Position numbers and translations under genes: made by a program
IMG/VR virus record: IMGVR_UViG_3300037041_001257
Span: 1-45,090 of that record
From: a virus
Reading direction: 5' to 3' (one strand)
Length of the DNA: 45,090 bases
In this document: one piece after another, positions 14,586 through 22,184 of the stretch
How positions within the stretch are numbered: position 1 is the first letter of the stretch
Layout: the number at the start of each line of letters is the position of its first letter
The notes under the pieces: generated by a model
What the model was told of the DNA's origin: nothing
What the model saw: only the letters and a program-made list of their open reading frames with translations
The model's database searches: none

Positions 14586-15212
14586 ATGAAATTTTCAATT
14601 GTTGTCGCTGCTAGTAATGAAGCAACACTATGGTCAAATCTATTAAGATCACCAAATATATGGATGCATGATTTACATATCAAGACAGGATTTACAAAGC
14701 CGTGTGTTGCTTATAACGAGGCAATAAAAGATTGTACACAGGACATCATAATATTTGTGCATCAAGATGTTTATTTGCCTGAATCATTCTTCGGGGATCT
14801 CACTATCTCAATAGGTAAATTGTGCTATGCGAATTGGGGAGTGTTAGGTGTTGCCGGCAAATATGATGAATATCTATCAGCTAACGTGTTAGATAGGGGT
14901 AACTTGCTTAAGACGCAAGATTTAAAGCCTAGTGTGATTGATACGCTTGATGAACTACTATTAGTTGTCAAAAAAAGTTCATTCGACAAAATATCATTTG
15001 ATGAGAATATCCCTAATCACCATCTTTTTGGTACTGACTTGTGTCTACAGACAATCAATAAGTTTTCTAACAATTATGTGATAGATGCATACTGTGAACA
15101 TAATTCATCTCTAATTTCATTGCCGCCATGTTACAATGTTGCAGAACAGTATATAAAAAATAAGTGGAGCTGTTTTCTACCTATCCATACAACATGTAGT
15201 ATAATAAGATAA
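14586..15212 (+). CDS. Glycosyltransferase (GT2-like)
   Basis: 208 residues. The N-terminal strand FSIVVAASNEA, the Asn-containing CVAYNEAIKDCTQDIIIFVHQDVYLPESFF (DxD-like HQD), and GVLGVAGKYDE match the small glycosyltransferase-2-like family with an HQDV metal site. Later HHLFGTDLCLQ may include the catalytic acid. It starts three bases after the secreted protein. It probably glycosylates a virion protein or small acceptor; the acceptor is not evident from sequence. Confidence 0.8.
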   Translation: MKFSIVVAASNEATLWSNLLRSPNIWMHDLHIKTGFTKPCVAYNEAIKDCTQDIIIFVHQDVYLPESFFGDLTISIGKLCYANWGVLGVAGKYDEYLSANVLDRGNLLKTQDLKPSVIDTLDELLLVVKKSSFDKISFDENIPNHHLFGTDLCLQTINKFSNNYVIDAYCEHNSSLISLPPCYNVAEQYIKNKWSCFLPIHTTCSIIR

Positions 15213-15229
15213 GAGTAGAGGTAACAAAT

Positions 15230-16246
15230 ATGAAGGAACAATTAGCAATAGGCAAAGTCATCAGAATGCAATGCATGAGACGAGGGCTTTGCGCTTATCC
15301 AAAAGAAACCATTTATGTCTCTCAGGAGGCTTTATGGCAGCTTGCACCAACTGCTTTGGGTGTGCCTGTAGTTGTTGATCACCCATCGGAATTGATCACT
15401 GATGAGAACATCTCAAATATGCCAGTGGTTGGACGTGTCAGCGCAATGGAGTACGATTCGATAACTGACACTTGGGATGCCGTGTTCGTTGTCGATAACG
15501 AGGAGGCAATAAGTTTGCTTCAAAACGGATGGGGTGTCAGTACAGCATGGTTCGGTGATAAGTATGCTTCTGGTGGAACGCATAACAATGTTGGTTATGA
15601 CAGAGAATTGATCGAAGGAAGATACGAGCATTTAGCTATCGTTAAAACTCCAAGATACGAGATGGCAGTCAATCCGATATTCTTAAACAGCAATACTTTA
15701 CAAGAGGATCATAATAAAGATATTATAGTCACGAGTAATCAAAAAGGGAGCAATAGCATGATCGGTAAAATATTCAAGAAATTAGTCTCAAGAGAAGAAT
15801 TGAAGACGAATGAAGGCGAAGAATTGTTTGTTGATATCGATGGAACAGATATTCCACTATCGCAAGTGATCAGCGATGTTAAAACGCTTCGCTTGAACAA
15901 GAAAAATGAAGATGAAGAAAAAGAAAAAGAAGAAAAGAAGGAAGCCAAAAAAATGGCTAACGACACAGACGAAGTTGACGTTGACGGTGAGAAGATTAGC
16001 GTTAATGCGCTTAAAGCAATGTACAAAGAAAACAAAAAGAAAAACGCCGTAGTCGAAGATGAAAAGAAGGAAGAAAAAAAGGAGGATTCTAAGAAGAATT
16101 CACTTGAAGATAAAGAGACAGAAGAACGATTCAACTTGCTAAAAGAAGTCCATGCAAATGGGATCACTTATAAAGTTGAGGACCAATTTACAAGCACAAA
16201 AGAACGTGTAGACATGGGCAAAGCAAGATACGGTAAAAAAGGTTAA
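15230..16246 (+). CDS. Head maturation protease with scaffold tail (DUF2213-like)
   Basis: 338 residues. The first half (about 1-150) matches DUF2213: GVPVVVDHPSELIT, MPVVGRVSAMEYDSITDTW, GWGVSTAWFGD and YEHLAIVKTPRYEMAVNP. The DHP and the later Ser/Tyr-rich segment suggest the prohead protease. The second half is Lys/Glu rich (for example EDEEKEKEEKKEAKKMAND), as expected for a scaffold. An internal start at 15758 would make the scaffold alone. The gene lies directly before the cement and capsid genes. Confidence 0.8.
   Translation: MKEQLAIGKVIRMQCMRRGLCAYPKETIYVSQEALWQLAPTALGVPVVVDHPSELITDENISNMPVVGRVSAMEYDSITDTWDAVFVVDNEEAISLLQNGWGVSTAWFGDKYASGGTHNNVGYDRELIEGRYEHLAIVKTPRYEMAVNPIFLNSNTLQEDHNKDIIVTSNQKGSNSMIGKIFKKLVSREELKTNEGEELFVDIDGTDIPLSQVISDVKTLRLNKKNEDEEKEKEEKKEAKKMANDTDEVDVDGEKISVNALKAMYKENKKKNAVVEDEKKEEKKEDSKKNSLEDKETEERFNLLKEVHANGITYKVEDQFTSTKERVDMGKARYGKKG
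15758..16246 (+). CDS. Nested scaffold protein from internal start
   Basis: An in-frame ATG (codon 177 of the protease gene) is preceded by GGGAG at 15746-15750 with seven-base spacing. It would yield 162 residues, starting MIGKIFKKLVSREELK and dominated by charged helix. This mirrors the lambda C/Nu3 arrangement, where protease and scaffold share a C-terminus. The start is inferred from RBS and domain boundary. Confidence 0.65.
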   Translation: MIGKIFKKLVSREELKTNEGEELFVDIDGTDIPLSQVISDVKTLRLNKKNEDEEKEKEEKKEAKKMANDTDEVDVDGEKISVNALKAMYKENKKKNAVVEDEKKEEKKEDSKKNSLEDKETEERFNLLKEVHANGITYKVEDQFTSTKERVDMGKARYGKKG

Positions 16247-16271
16247 TAGCTAAATAATAGGAGATGATAAA

Positions 16272-16814
16272 ATGGCTTTAAATCAGAATCAATTTGGAAT
16301 GTTGACCACCGCCGGTACTCGTATCGCTGGTCAAACAATGACTGTAGAGTTTTACTCTGCAAGCGCATCGGCAACCGTTGTTCCTGGTGAAATGGTATGT
16401 ATCGGTTCAACCGTCGCTCCCAACGTAACTAAAGTAATAAAGGGGACAGGGCTTACCTCTGCATACTTTGGTGTTGTTCTCACTAACCCGCTAAAAGACA
16501 GTTATGCAGTAGGCGACAAGCTTGAAATTGCAGTTTTAGGCTCTGTTGTTATGATGACAGCTAGTGCTCCTATCACCGCTGGTGCTTCGCTTCAATATGC
16601 ATATGACACCTTCAAAGTTGCAACTCAGACAGCAAGTAACACTATCATTGGTGTTGCGCTCGATAATGCTACCGCTGATACCGGTCTTATCAGAGTGTTC
16701 GTGTTCAAGCTTGCAATCTCTGGAGCAACTGGAGCGACTGGACCTACAGGACCTACAGGACCATCTGGTACAGGCCCAACCGGACCTACAGGACCTACAG
16801 GCGCTTCGGCATAA
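16272..16814 (+). CDS. Capsid cement/decoration protein with collagen-like tail (DUF2190-like)
   Basis: 180 residues. Residues 1-148 form a DUF2190-like beta-rich domain (ALNQNQFGMLTTAG, VVPGEMVCIGSTV, AYFGVVLTNPLKDSYAVGDKLEIAVLGSV). Residues about 150-180 are Gly-X-Y triplets ([20 protein letters not shown]), a collagen-like tail likely projecting from the capsid as a trimer. AGGAG precedes the ATG. Collagen-like head extensions are known from some phages; their purpose here (adhesion to mucus, matrix or surfaces) is inference. Confidence 0.8.
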   Translation: MALNQNQFGMLTTAGTRIAGQTMTVEFYSASASATVVPGEMVCIGSTVAPNVTKVIKGTGLTSAYFGVVLTNPLKDSYAVGDKLEIAVLGSVVMMTASAPITAGASLQYAYDTFKVATQTASNTIIGVALDNATADTGLIRVFVFKLAISGATGATGPTGPTGPSGTGPTGPTGPTGASA

Positions 16815-16831
16815 GTATTAATGACAACAAA

Positions 16832-16854
16832 GGAGATCCAAGGTAAGGGTCTCC
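16832..16854 (+). other. Stem-loop before major capsid gene
   Basis: GGAGATCC (16832-16839) pairs with GGGTCTCC (16847-16854), with one G-U pair and a seven-base loop. No U-tract follows, so it is more likely an mRNA-stabilising or processing site for the highly expressed capsid message than a terminator. Confidence 0.45.
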
Positions 16855-16879
16855 TAAACTTGAAAAGGAAAGATTTAAT

Positions 16880-17860
16880 ATGCAAAATCCATATAAGTTT
16901 TATGATGCAAATAAAGGCGAATTAAACAAAAACTCCCTAGGCTATTCTCAGTTAATAACCACTTTAACGGCAGTAGGGAAAAAAGTTTCTGAGCAGAAAT
17001 TTTATACCATCGATTTCGCGGAATATTTACCTGTTGTTGTTGGTAACGGCGCTTATCAAAGAGCTATCATCAACTGGAGAACATACGTAAAAGGTGAGGG
17101 TTTCAAGTCTGGTGTTATCTCCAACGCATCTAACCAGTCTCAACTTCCTTTAGTTGACGCAGCATATGACCAAATCAGCCAGACAATCTATAACTGGGCT
17201 AAAGGGATGGTCTATAACGTGTTCGAGCTAGAAGAAGCAATGCGCGCCAATACTCTGTTTAGTTTAATCGAGGCTCGTGAAAAGGCTCGTCGTCAAGAAT
17301 GGGACCTTGGTCTCCAAGAAGTAGCGTTCTTAGGTTATGGTGCAGACACAGGATTGCTCAACAATAGCAACGTGACTGTTGATTCAAGCACTATCGCCAA
17401 AAAAGTTAGTGCAATGTCAGCCGCTGAATTCAACACTTTTGTTGGAGCGATCTACGAAGTTTATAGATCGAATTGCGCTCGTACCGCAAAGCCTTCTCAC
17501 TTCATTATGCCTGAGACAGACTATAATGGTCTTATCAATTTTCCAGATGCGACATACCCTCTAAAAACCAAACTCGAATTGCTTGAAGCTGCATTCAAAA
17601 CAATCACTGGCAACCAAGCGTTTAAGATTTTGCCATGCGCCTATGCAGACAAGGCTAACTTCGATACAACCAACAATCGCTACGTATTGTTGAACTACGA
17701 TGAATCAAGCGTGAAGATGGATTTGCCCATCGACTACACCATGACCCAAGCCGGAACTTTTAATGGCTTTTCATGGGAGAACGTAGGATTTGGTAGCTTC
17801 ACTGGAGTAGTAGCGCAACGTGAAAAAGAAATGCTCTATTTCGGCAACACAGCCACTTAA
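16880..17860 (+). CDS. Major capsid protein (DUF2184-type)
   Basis: 326 residues, the expected size. Typical DUF2184 features: an N-terminal LGYSQLITTLTAVGKKV, FAEYLPVVVGNGAY, NWAKGMVYNVFELEEAMRAN, RRQEWDLGLQEVAFLGY, and the C-terminal TMTQAGTFNGFSWENVGFGS followed by FTGVVAQREKEMLYF. It should adopt the HK97 fold and form the icosahedral shell. GGAAAG precedes the ATG. The position after protease/scaffold and cement genes is canonical. Confidence 0.92.
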   Translation: MQNPYKFYDANKGELNKNSLGYSQLITTLTAVGKKVSEQKFYTIDFAEYLPVVVGNGAYQRAIINWRTYVKGEGFKSGVISNASNQSQLPLVDAAYDQISQTIYNWAKGMVYNVFELEEAMRANTLFSLIEAREKARRQEWDLGLQEVAFLGYGADTGLLNNSNVTVDSSTIAKKVSAMSAAEFNTFVGAIYEVYRSNCARTAKPSHFIMPETDYNGLINFPDATYPLKTKLELLEAAFKTITGNQAFKILPCAYADKANFDTTNNRYVLLNYDESSVKMDLPIDYTMTQAGTFNGFSWENVGFGSFTGVVAQREKEMLYFGNTAT

Positions 17861-17871
17861 GGATTTGAAGA

Positions 17872-18075
17872 ATGTCTAAGAATGTTTTTAATGAAAAGAA
17901 GGAAGAGCCTGTAAAAGAAAATGCGGACAAAATCCGTGTTTTCTCTAAAAGGCCAGGTGAAATAAGGTGTCCAGACGGAAGCGTTTTGAAACACCAGTCT
18001 GCTATTCTAGTATCAAAAGAGATAGCCGATTGGTTGTTTGCTTCGTTTCCCACATTGATTCTTAAGGTTGATTAA
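17872..18075 (+). CDS. Small head-tail region protein
   Basis: 67 residues. Charged N-terminus, then VFSKRPGEIRCPDGSVLKHQ and VSKEIADWLFASFPTLILKV. The gene abuts the DUF4054 gene with no gap. Proteins of this size at this position often help head completion. Not recognised as a named family. Confidence 0.65.
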   Translation: MSKNVFNEKKEEPVKENADKIRVFSKRPGEIRCPDGSVLKHQSAILVSKEIADWLFASFPTLILKVD

Positions 18076-18546
18076 ATGATAACTGTCTCTGACATTGTCG
18101 TGGATGATTTTAAGGATTTGTTTGTCCGTGATTTTAAATATGCTATCCCTAGCGGGGACACAGTCTCAGTTTATGGCTGTCAAAAAGATTATGTTATGGA
18201 TAGCGATATTACACGGGCATTCAATGAAGCAACAATCAACTTCAATGAGAGTTTATTTTCTGATGATACTCAATTGAAGATTATGTTTTTATATCTGGCC
18301 GCTCATTACCTTTGCAATGACTTGAATACAGCATTGCAAGGAATGGGTGGGGCTAGCTCTTTTCCAGTATCTAGTCGTTCAATAGGTGGTGTGTCAGAAT
18401 CATACTCGATACCACAATGGATGCTTGATGATCCAATACTGGGATCGTATGCAACAACTCGATATGGTCAAAAATACATATCGTTATTGAAACCTTTATT
18501 AATAGGTAATTTTGTAGTTGAACAGGGCGCAACAACTCCATGGTGA
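18076..18546 (+). CDS. Head-tail connector/adaptor (DUF4054-like)
   Basis: 156 residues. The helical N-terminus with FKDLFVRDFKYA and ITRAFNEATINFNESLF, LYLAAHYLCNDLNTALQG, and then SSRSIGGVSESYSIPQW match DUF4054, typically one gene after the capsid. It probably forms the adaptor ring under the portal. Ends one base before the next frame. Confidence 0.82.
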   Translation: MITVSDIVVDDFKDLFVRDFKYAIPSGDTVSVYGCQKDYVMDSDITRAFNEATINFNESLFSDDTQLKIMFLYLAAHYLCNDLNTALQGMGGASSFPVSSRSIGGVSESYSIPQWMLDDPILGSYATTRYGQKYISLLKPLLIGNFVVEQGATTPW

Positions 18547-18558
18547 GTGAGATGTTTA

Positions 18559-19098
18559 ATGTCAAAAACAGAATTCAAGTACGACAAAACATCGCTCGAC
18601 AATCTTAAAAAATTTGTCGAGGCAAATCATTATGTGAAGATTGGTGTGCTTGCTATCTCACCAAAAAGGCCTCCCGATAAGAATTCAGGTAAATCGGTTG
18701 ATGCAATTGCATTAGCTATGGTTCATGAATTTGGATCACCAGCACAAGATCGAAAAGGAATGAGACGAACAATACCAGAACGCTCGTTCCTTCGAAAAAC
18801 AAAAGCCAACTATCAAGACAAATATAAAGATAATTTATATCAAGCCAGAGATCGCAATTTGAAGCTTATTTGCGAGGGTAAAGGCGATATATTTTTGAAT
18901 GAGATAGGCTACAAATGGCGCGGTTGGGTAAAGGAAACATTCGTCGCACAAGGGCCTGGTTGGAAAAAACTATCTGATAGACGCATTGCGGAACGTAGTG
19001 TGACAGGTCGAGCAAAAGACAACACAGCTAAAGAATTTCATTCAATTCTGTGGGAGACAGGCGAGATGCTTAGATCAATTATTCACGAGGTAGTTTGA
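18559..19098 (+). CDS. HK97 gp10-like / virion morphogenesis tail-completion protein
   Basis: 179 residues from the ATG at 18559; the GTG at 18547 is less likely. YVKIGVLA near the start, then IALAMVHEFGSP and RRTIPERSFLRKT are typical of HK97-gp10/phage virion morphogenesis proteins, as is the C-terminal LWETGEMLRSIIHEV. It overlaps the next gene as TGATG. It probably joins heads and tails. Confidence 0.8.
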   Translation: MSKTEFKYDKTSLDNLKKFVEANHYVKIGVLAISPKRPPDKNSGKSVDAIALAMVHEFGSPAQDRKGMRRTIPERSFLRKTKANYQDKYKDNLYQARDRNLKLICEGKGDIFLNEIGYKWRGWVKETFVAQGPGWKKLSDRRIAERSVTGRAKDNTAKEFHSILWETGEMLRSIIHEVV

Positions 19099-19445
19099 TG
19101 AACAATCAACTTCCCAACATGAATGCAGCGGTTATGGTATGGGCAAAAGAAACCCGTGTGTTTATCACTGCAAAACGAACAGAAGATTACAAAGTAGTTG
19201 AATCTTATTTTGAAAAAACAGTAAAGATATTTCGAATTCCAACTGGTCAATCTCTTGAAATGAAAACAGAGGGACAGCGTAAATGGAATACCGAGTTACT
19301 TTATTCTGATAACGCATTAGACTTAAAAGTAGATGACATTATAATTTTTGAGTGTAAAGAATCTGAAAAATTCAGAGTAGTGAATAAGACAGATTGGAAT
19401 CAATTTGGCTTTGTCGAATACAAAATCACGAGTACATACCTATGA
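19098..19445 (+). CDS. Head-tail joining protein, unknown family
   Basis: 115 residues from the ATG at 19098. Mixed beta composition: ETRVFITAKRTEDYKVVESY, LKVDDIIIFECKESEKFRVV, then QFGFVEYKITSTYL. Its size and location between the gp10-like and terminator genes suggest a stopper or collar role. Overlaps the next gene by four bases. Confidence 0.6.
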   Translation: MNNQLPNMNAAVMVWAKETRVFITAKRTEDYKVVESYFEKTVKIFRIPTGQSLEMKTEGQRKWNTELLYSDNALDLKVDDIIIFECKESEKFRVVNKTDWNQFGFVEYKITSTYL

Positions 19446-19939
19446 GGATCACACCGCAAATAATATGCGATATCATCAAAGCTGGAATGTCTCTTAAAGA
19501 CAATCAGATTTGGATTTATAATCAGCGCAGGGCTATACCCGAAGATAAATCGCTATACATTACTGTTGGCATCATGTCAATAAAACCATATGCTAATACT
19601 AGAAGATTCGATCAATCAACTATGAAGGATGATTTGAATCAATATGTCCAAGAAACCTTGTCAATAAATCTTATGAGCTACACTACAGAATGTTTAGAGA
19701 GATATCCCGAAGTTATGGGATCTCTTATTTCAACATATAGTCAACAAGTCCAAGAAGAACTAGCTTTAAAAATAGCAGAGATACCTTCGAGCATAAATGA
19801 TGTATCTGCAATCGAAGGTACAACATTATTAAATCGAATAGCGATTACATTGCCGGTACTCAGAAAATACAGTATGCTAATTGGAGCTAATTACTATGAC
19901 CAAATAACTCCAGCATATATTGCATTCGCAGAACAATAG
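19442..19939 (+). CDS. Tail terminator-like protein
   Basis: 165 residues from the ATG at 19442 (ATGA overlap); the longer frame from 19394 lies inside the upstream gene. It begins with a helix MRITPQIICDIIKAGMSL, then NQIWIYNQRRAIPEDKSLYITVG and a C-terminal LPVLRKYSMLIGANYYDQ. This pattern and the place just before the sheath fit the phage neck/tail terminator proteins. Assignment is mainly positional. Confidence 0.62.
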   Translation: MRITPQIICDIIKAGMSLKDNQIWIYNQRRAIPEDKSLYITVGIMSIKPYANTRRFDQSTMKDDLNQYVQETLSINLMSYTTECLERYPEVMGSLISTYSQQVQEELALKIAEIPSSINDVSAIEGTTLLNRIAITLPVLRKYSMLIGANYYDQITPAYIAFAEQ

Positions 19940-19950
19940 GAGATTTTTAT

Positions 19951-21114
19951 ATGTCGATGATAGGAATTGTAAACGTAGTCAATATCAGCGTGATAGTGCC
20001 ACCTGCAGGTCTTGCAGCATATAGTATAAACAACTTGGTTTGTTTCACAAAAGACACTCCAGCAGTATCTCTTGGAACAGCATTATTTGCAGTCTATTCT
20101 AGTGCTGCCGATGTAGCCACGACATGGGGTTCGGGTAGTTTAACAGCGGCTGCGGCAGTATCAGTATTTAGTCAATCACCCAACATTCTCACAGGTGGAG
20201 GCTACTTTATCGTGGTCCCAATGCTTGCTGGAGAAGTGCTGGAGGAGGCAATAGTAAGAGCATCTTCGCTCCTATACTTTGGTGGCTGCAGCGCAACATA
20301 TGCTCTAGGCGTGACTGGACCTTCGGGCTATACAGGAGCTACGGGAGATAACTTAGAAGCTCTTAGAGCGGGAGCCGTAGCACAGGCAGCGGGTAAACTT
20401 TTGTTCTTAGCTGATTCAGCAATTGGATCTTTAAGCAATGGTGGTCTTGCTTATGAGGTCGAAGATTCATCATTGAATCTGACACGAGTATTGCACTACA
20501 CAGGCGCGACGGGCCTACCCAACTTTAAATGGGCATATGCTGGTCGTGGAATGAGCACTAACTTTTCAGCGGTGAACACAGCACAGACAATGAATTTAAA
20601 AGAACTAGCTGGGGTATCATCTGATGAAGGCATGACACAGACAATTCTAACCGCCGCTAAAGCCGTTGGAGCGGATGTTTATGTCAATATCGCTGGTCAA
20701 TCATGCGTGATGTCATATGGAGCAAATGGTTTCTTCGATGATGTTTATAATCTTCGCTGGTTGATTGGAGCATTAGAAGTAGCTGGTTTTAATTTCTTAC
20801 GACAAGCTGGTACTAAGATACCTCAGACCGAGAGAGGGATGGACGGTCTTAAAGGAGCATATCGTCAAGTCTGTTCTCAAGCTGTATCGAACGGTTTTGT
20901 TGCTCCTGGACTATGGACTGGATCAGATACATTTGGAGATCCCGAAGATTTTAAACGCAACATTTCAGACTTTGGCTTTTACATTTACTCTTTACCAGTC
21001 GCCCAGCAGTCAAGTGCTGATAGACTTGCAAGAATATCGCCTGTGGTTCAAATCGCTATAAAATATGCAGGGGCAATTCATTCAAGCAATGTCATCGTCA
21101 ACGTAAACAAATAA
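19951..21114 (+). CDS. Tail sheath protein (DUF3383-type) with small collagen-like insert
   Basis: 387 residues. The N-terminal VNVVNISVIVPPAGLAAYSINNLVCFT, the central GKLLFLADS and NFKWAYAGRGMSTNFSAVNT, and the C-terminal DFGFYIYSLPVAQQSSADRL followed by SPVVQIAIKYAGAIHSSNVI match DUF3383 sheath proteins, identifying a contractile tail. At about residue 121 there is a short Gly-X-Y stretch (GVTGPSGYTGATGDN), exactly where an external loop could be, so sheath subunits may display collagen-like spikes. AGGAG precedes the ATG. Confidence 0.87.
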   Translation: MSMIGIVNVVNISVIVPPAGLAAYSINNLVCFTKDTPAVSLGTALFAVYSSAADVATTWGSGSLTAAAAVSVFSQSPNILTGGGYFIVVPMLAGEVLEEAIVRASSLLYFGGCSATYALGVTGPSGYTGATGDNLEALRAGAVAQAAGKLLFLADSAIGSLSNGGLAYEVEDSSLNLTRVLHYTGATGLPNFKWAYAGRGMSTNFSAVNTAQTMNLKELAGVSSDEGMTQTILTAAKAVGADVYVNIAGQSCVMSYGANGFFDDVYNLRWLIGALEVAGFNFLRQAGTKIPQTERGMDGLKGAYRQVCSQAVSNGFVAPGLWTGSDTFGDPEDFKRNISDFGFYIYSLPVAQQSSADRLARISPVVQIAIKYAGAIHSSNVIVNVNK

Positions 21115-21139
21115 AGCATAACCGAGAGAGGATAAACAT

Positions 21140-21595
21140 ATGGGTACATTATCATTAGCAGGTAGCGACACGATCACAATTGGTGGAAGGCTTTTAGCTG
21201 ATTTTGGAAGTGGTGAAGTCGCAAAAATATCTTATGCAACCGAGCTGGCGACAGTCAAAACAGGTAAGAATGGAAACACAATATTTGTTCAAAATGCCAG
21301 CGGTTTTCAGGCGTCAATGGAAGTAAAAGTTATCCGTGGTAGTGCAGATGATAAATTCTTGCAATCATTTTTAACGGCATATCGCAGCGATCCAGTGATT
21401 TATTCAGTCCAAAACGCAGAGCTAGTTAAAAAGTTAGGTGATGGTGCGGGCAAAGTAACAGCCGATACTTATGTTTTGACTGGAGGCATCCCGACAAAAC
21501 AAGTTGAGGCTGTGGTGAATGTTGAAGGCGATACAGAACAAGCTATCAGCGTTTACACGTGGGTATTTGCGACAAGTGATAGGGCCATTGTTTAA
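21140..21595 (+). CDS. Tail tube protein
   Basis: 151 residues. TLSLAGSDTITIGGRLLADF at the start, KTGKNGNTIFVQNASGFQASMEVKVIRGSADDKFL, and VVNVEGDTEQAISVYTWVFA are typical of short tube proteins that follow DUF3383 sheaths. Hexameric rings would stack inside the sheath. Ends with TAATG overlap to the chaperone gene. Confidence 0.87.
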   Translation: MGTLSLAGSDTITIGGRLLADFGSGEVAKISYATELATVKTGKNGNTIFVQNASGFQASMEVKVIRGSADDKFLQSFLTAYRSDPVIYSVQNAELVKKLGDGAGKVTADTYVLTGGIPTKQVEAVVNVEGDTEQAISVYTWVFATSDRAIV

Positions 21596-21978
21596 TGAAT
21601 AAAATAACATTACCAAGCGGATCGATCTTAGACATTACCCTACTTCCTTTCGAGGAAGCTTGGGGTGTGTCTCAGGCTATCACCAAAGAAATTGAGCGCA
21701 TTAATTTCGACATTAGAAGTCTAAATTTAAAAGAATTCGTTATGTCTGATGTCATGAATTTAAAGAATCCAATTTGTGCTATTTTGTCGAGTAAGCCTAT
21801 CATTGACGCTGCTAAATTATGCTTTAAAAGAGCAACATATAATGGGCTTAAAATTGATTCACAGACCTTTGAAAATAGGGAAAATAGACCTGATTTTTTG
21901 CCTACAGTATTCTACGTTATTAAAGAGAATATCTCCCCTTTTTTCGAAAATCTTCTTTCGTCTTTAAAAACGAATTGA
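21595..21978 (+). CDS. Tail assembly chaperone, short form
   Basis: 127 residues, helical in the second half, between the tube and tape-measure genes as for lambda G. It ends in a canonical -1 slippery heptamer so that a fraction of ribosomes would continue into the next frame. It should wrap the tape measure during tail assembly. Confidence 0.75.
   Translation: MNKITLPSGSILDITLLPFEEAWGVSQAITKEIERINFDIRSLNLKEFVMSDVMNLKNPICAILSSKPIIDAAKLCFKRATYNGLKIDSQTFENRENRPDFLPTVFYVIKENISPFFENLLSSLKTN
21963..21969 (+). other. -1 programmed frameshift site T TTA AAA
   Basis: The zero frame reads TTA (21964-21966) AAA (21967-21969). Slipping back one base re-pairs as TTT AAA and continues AAC GAA TTG AGC into the downstream frame, which is open to 22184. 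The site lies nine bases before the zero-frame stop codon, as in lambda G-GT-type genes. I do not see a clear downstream pseudoknot. Confidence 0.8.
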
Positions 21979-22184
21979 GCGATAGCAATAAGCGTGAATC
22001 CCCCAAAATAGATATCAAGATGGATAATCATCGTTTTATAATCATGGAGCTGGCAAGTGCTGGCTTTGGGTCTCCTGAGGTATTAATGAATGAACGTGTT
22101 GATTTGATTTGTGACGCTTATGATTATTTGATTTTTAAAAACAAATATGAGCGCCAATGCTATTTGATAGGGGATAGAGGATGA
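21975..22184 (+). CDS. Tail assembly chaperone, -1 frameshift extension
   Basis: The reading frame has only a TTG at 21975 as independent start and no good RBS, so it is probably translated only through the frameshift at 21963-21969. The fusion would be about 196 residues. The extension (about 70 residues) contains FIIMELASAGFGSPEVLMNE and a basic C-terminus, typical of T-domain-like parts that bind the tail tube. Overlaps the tape-measure start as ATGA. Confidence 0.72.
   Translation: MSDSNKRESPKIDIKMDNHRFIIMELASAGFGSPEVLMNERVDLICDAYDYLIFKNKYERQCYLIGDRG

Noticed and set aside
15739-16167. Minus-strand frame of 142 residues rich in Ser/Phe
   Set aside because: It is the mirror image of the Lys/Glu-rich scaffold codons; no RBS and wrong orientation in a late operon.
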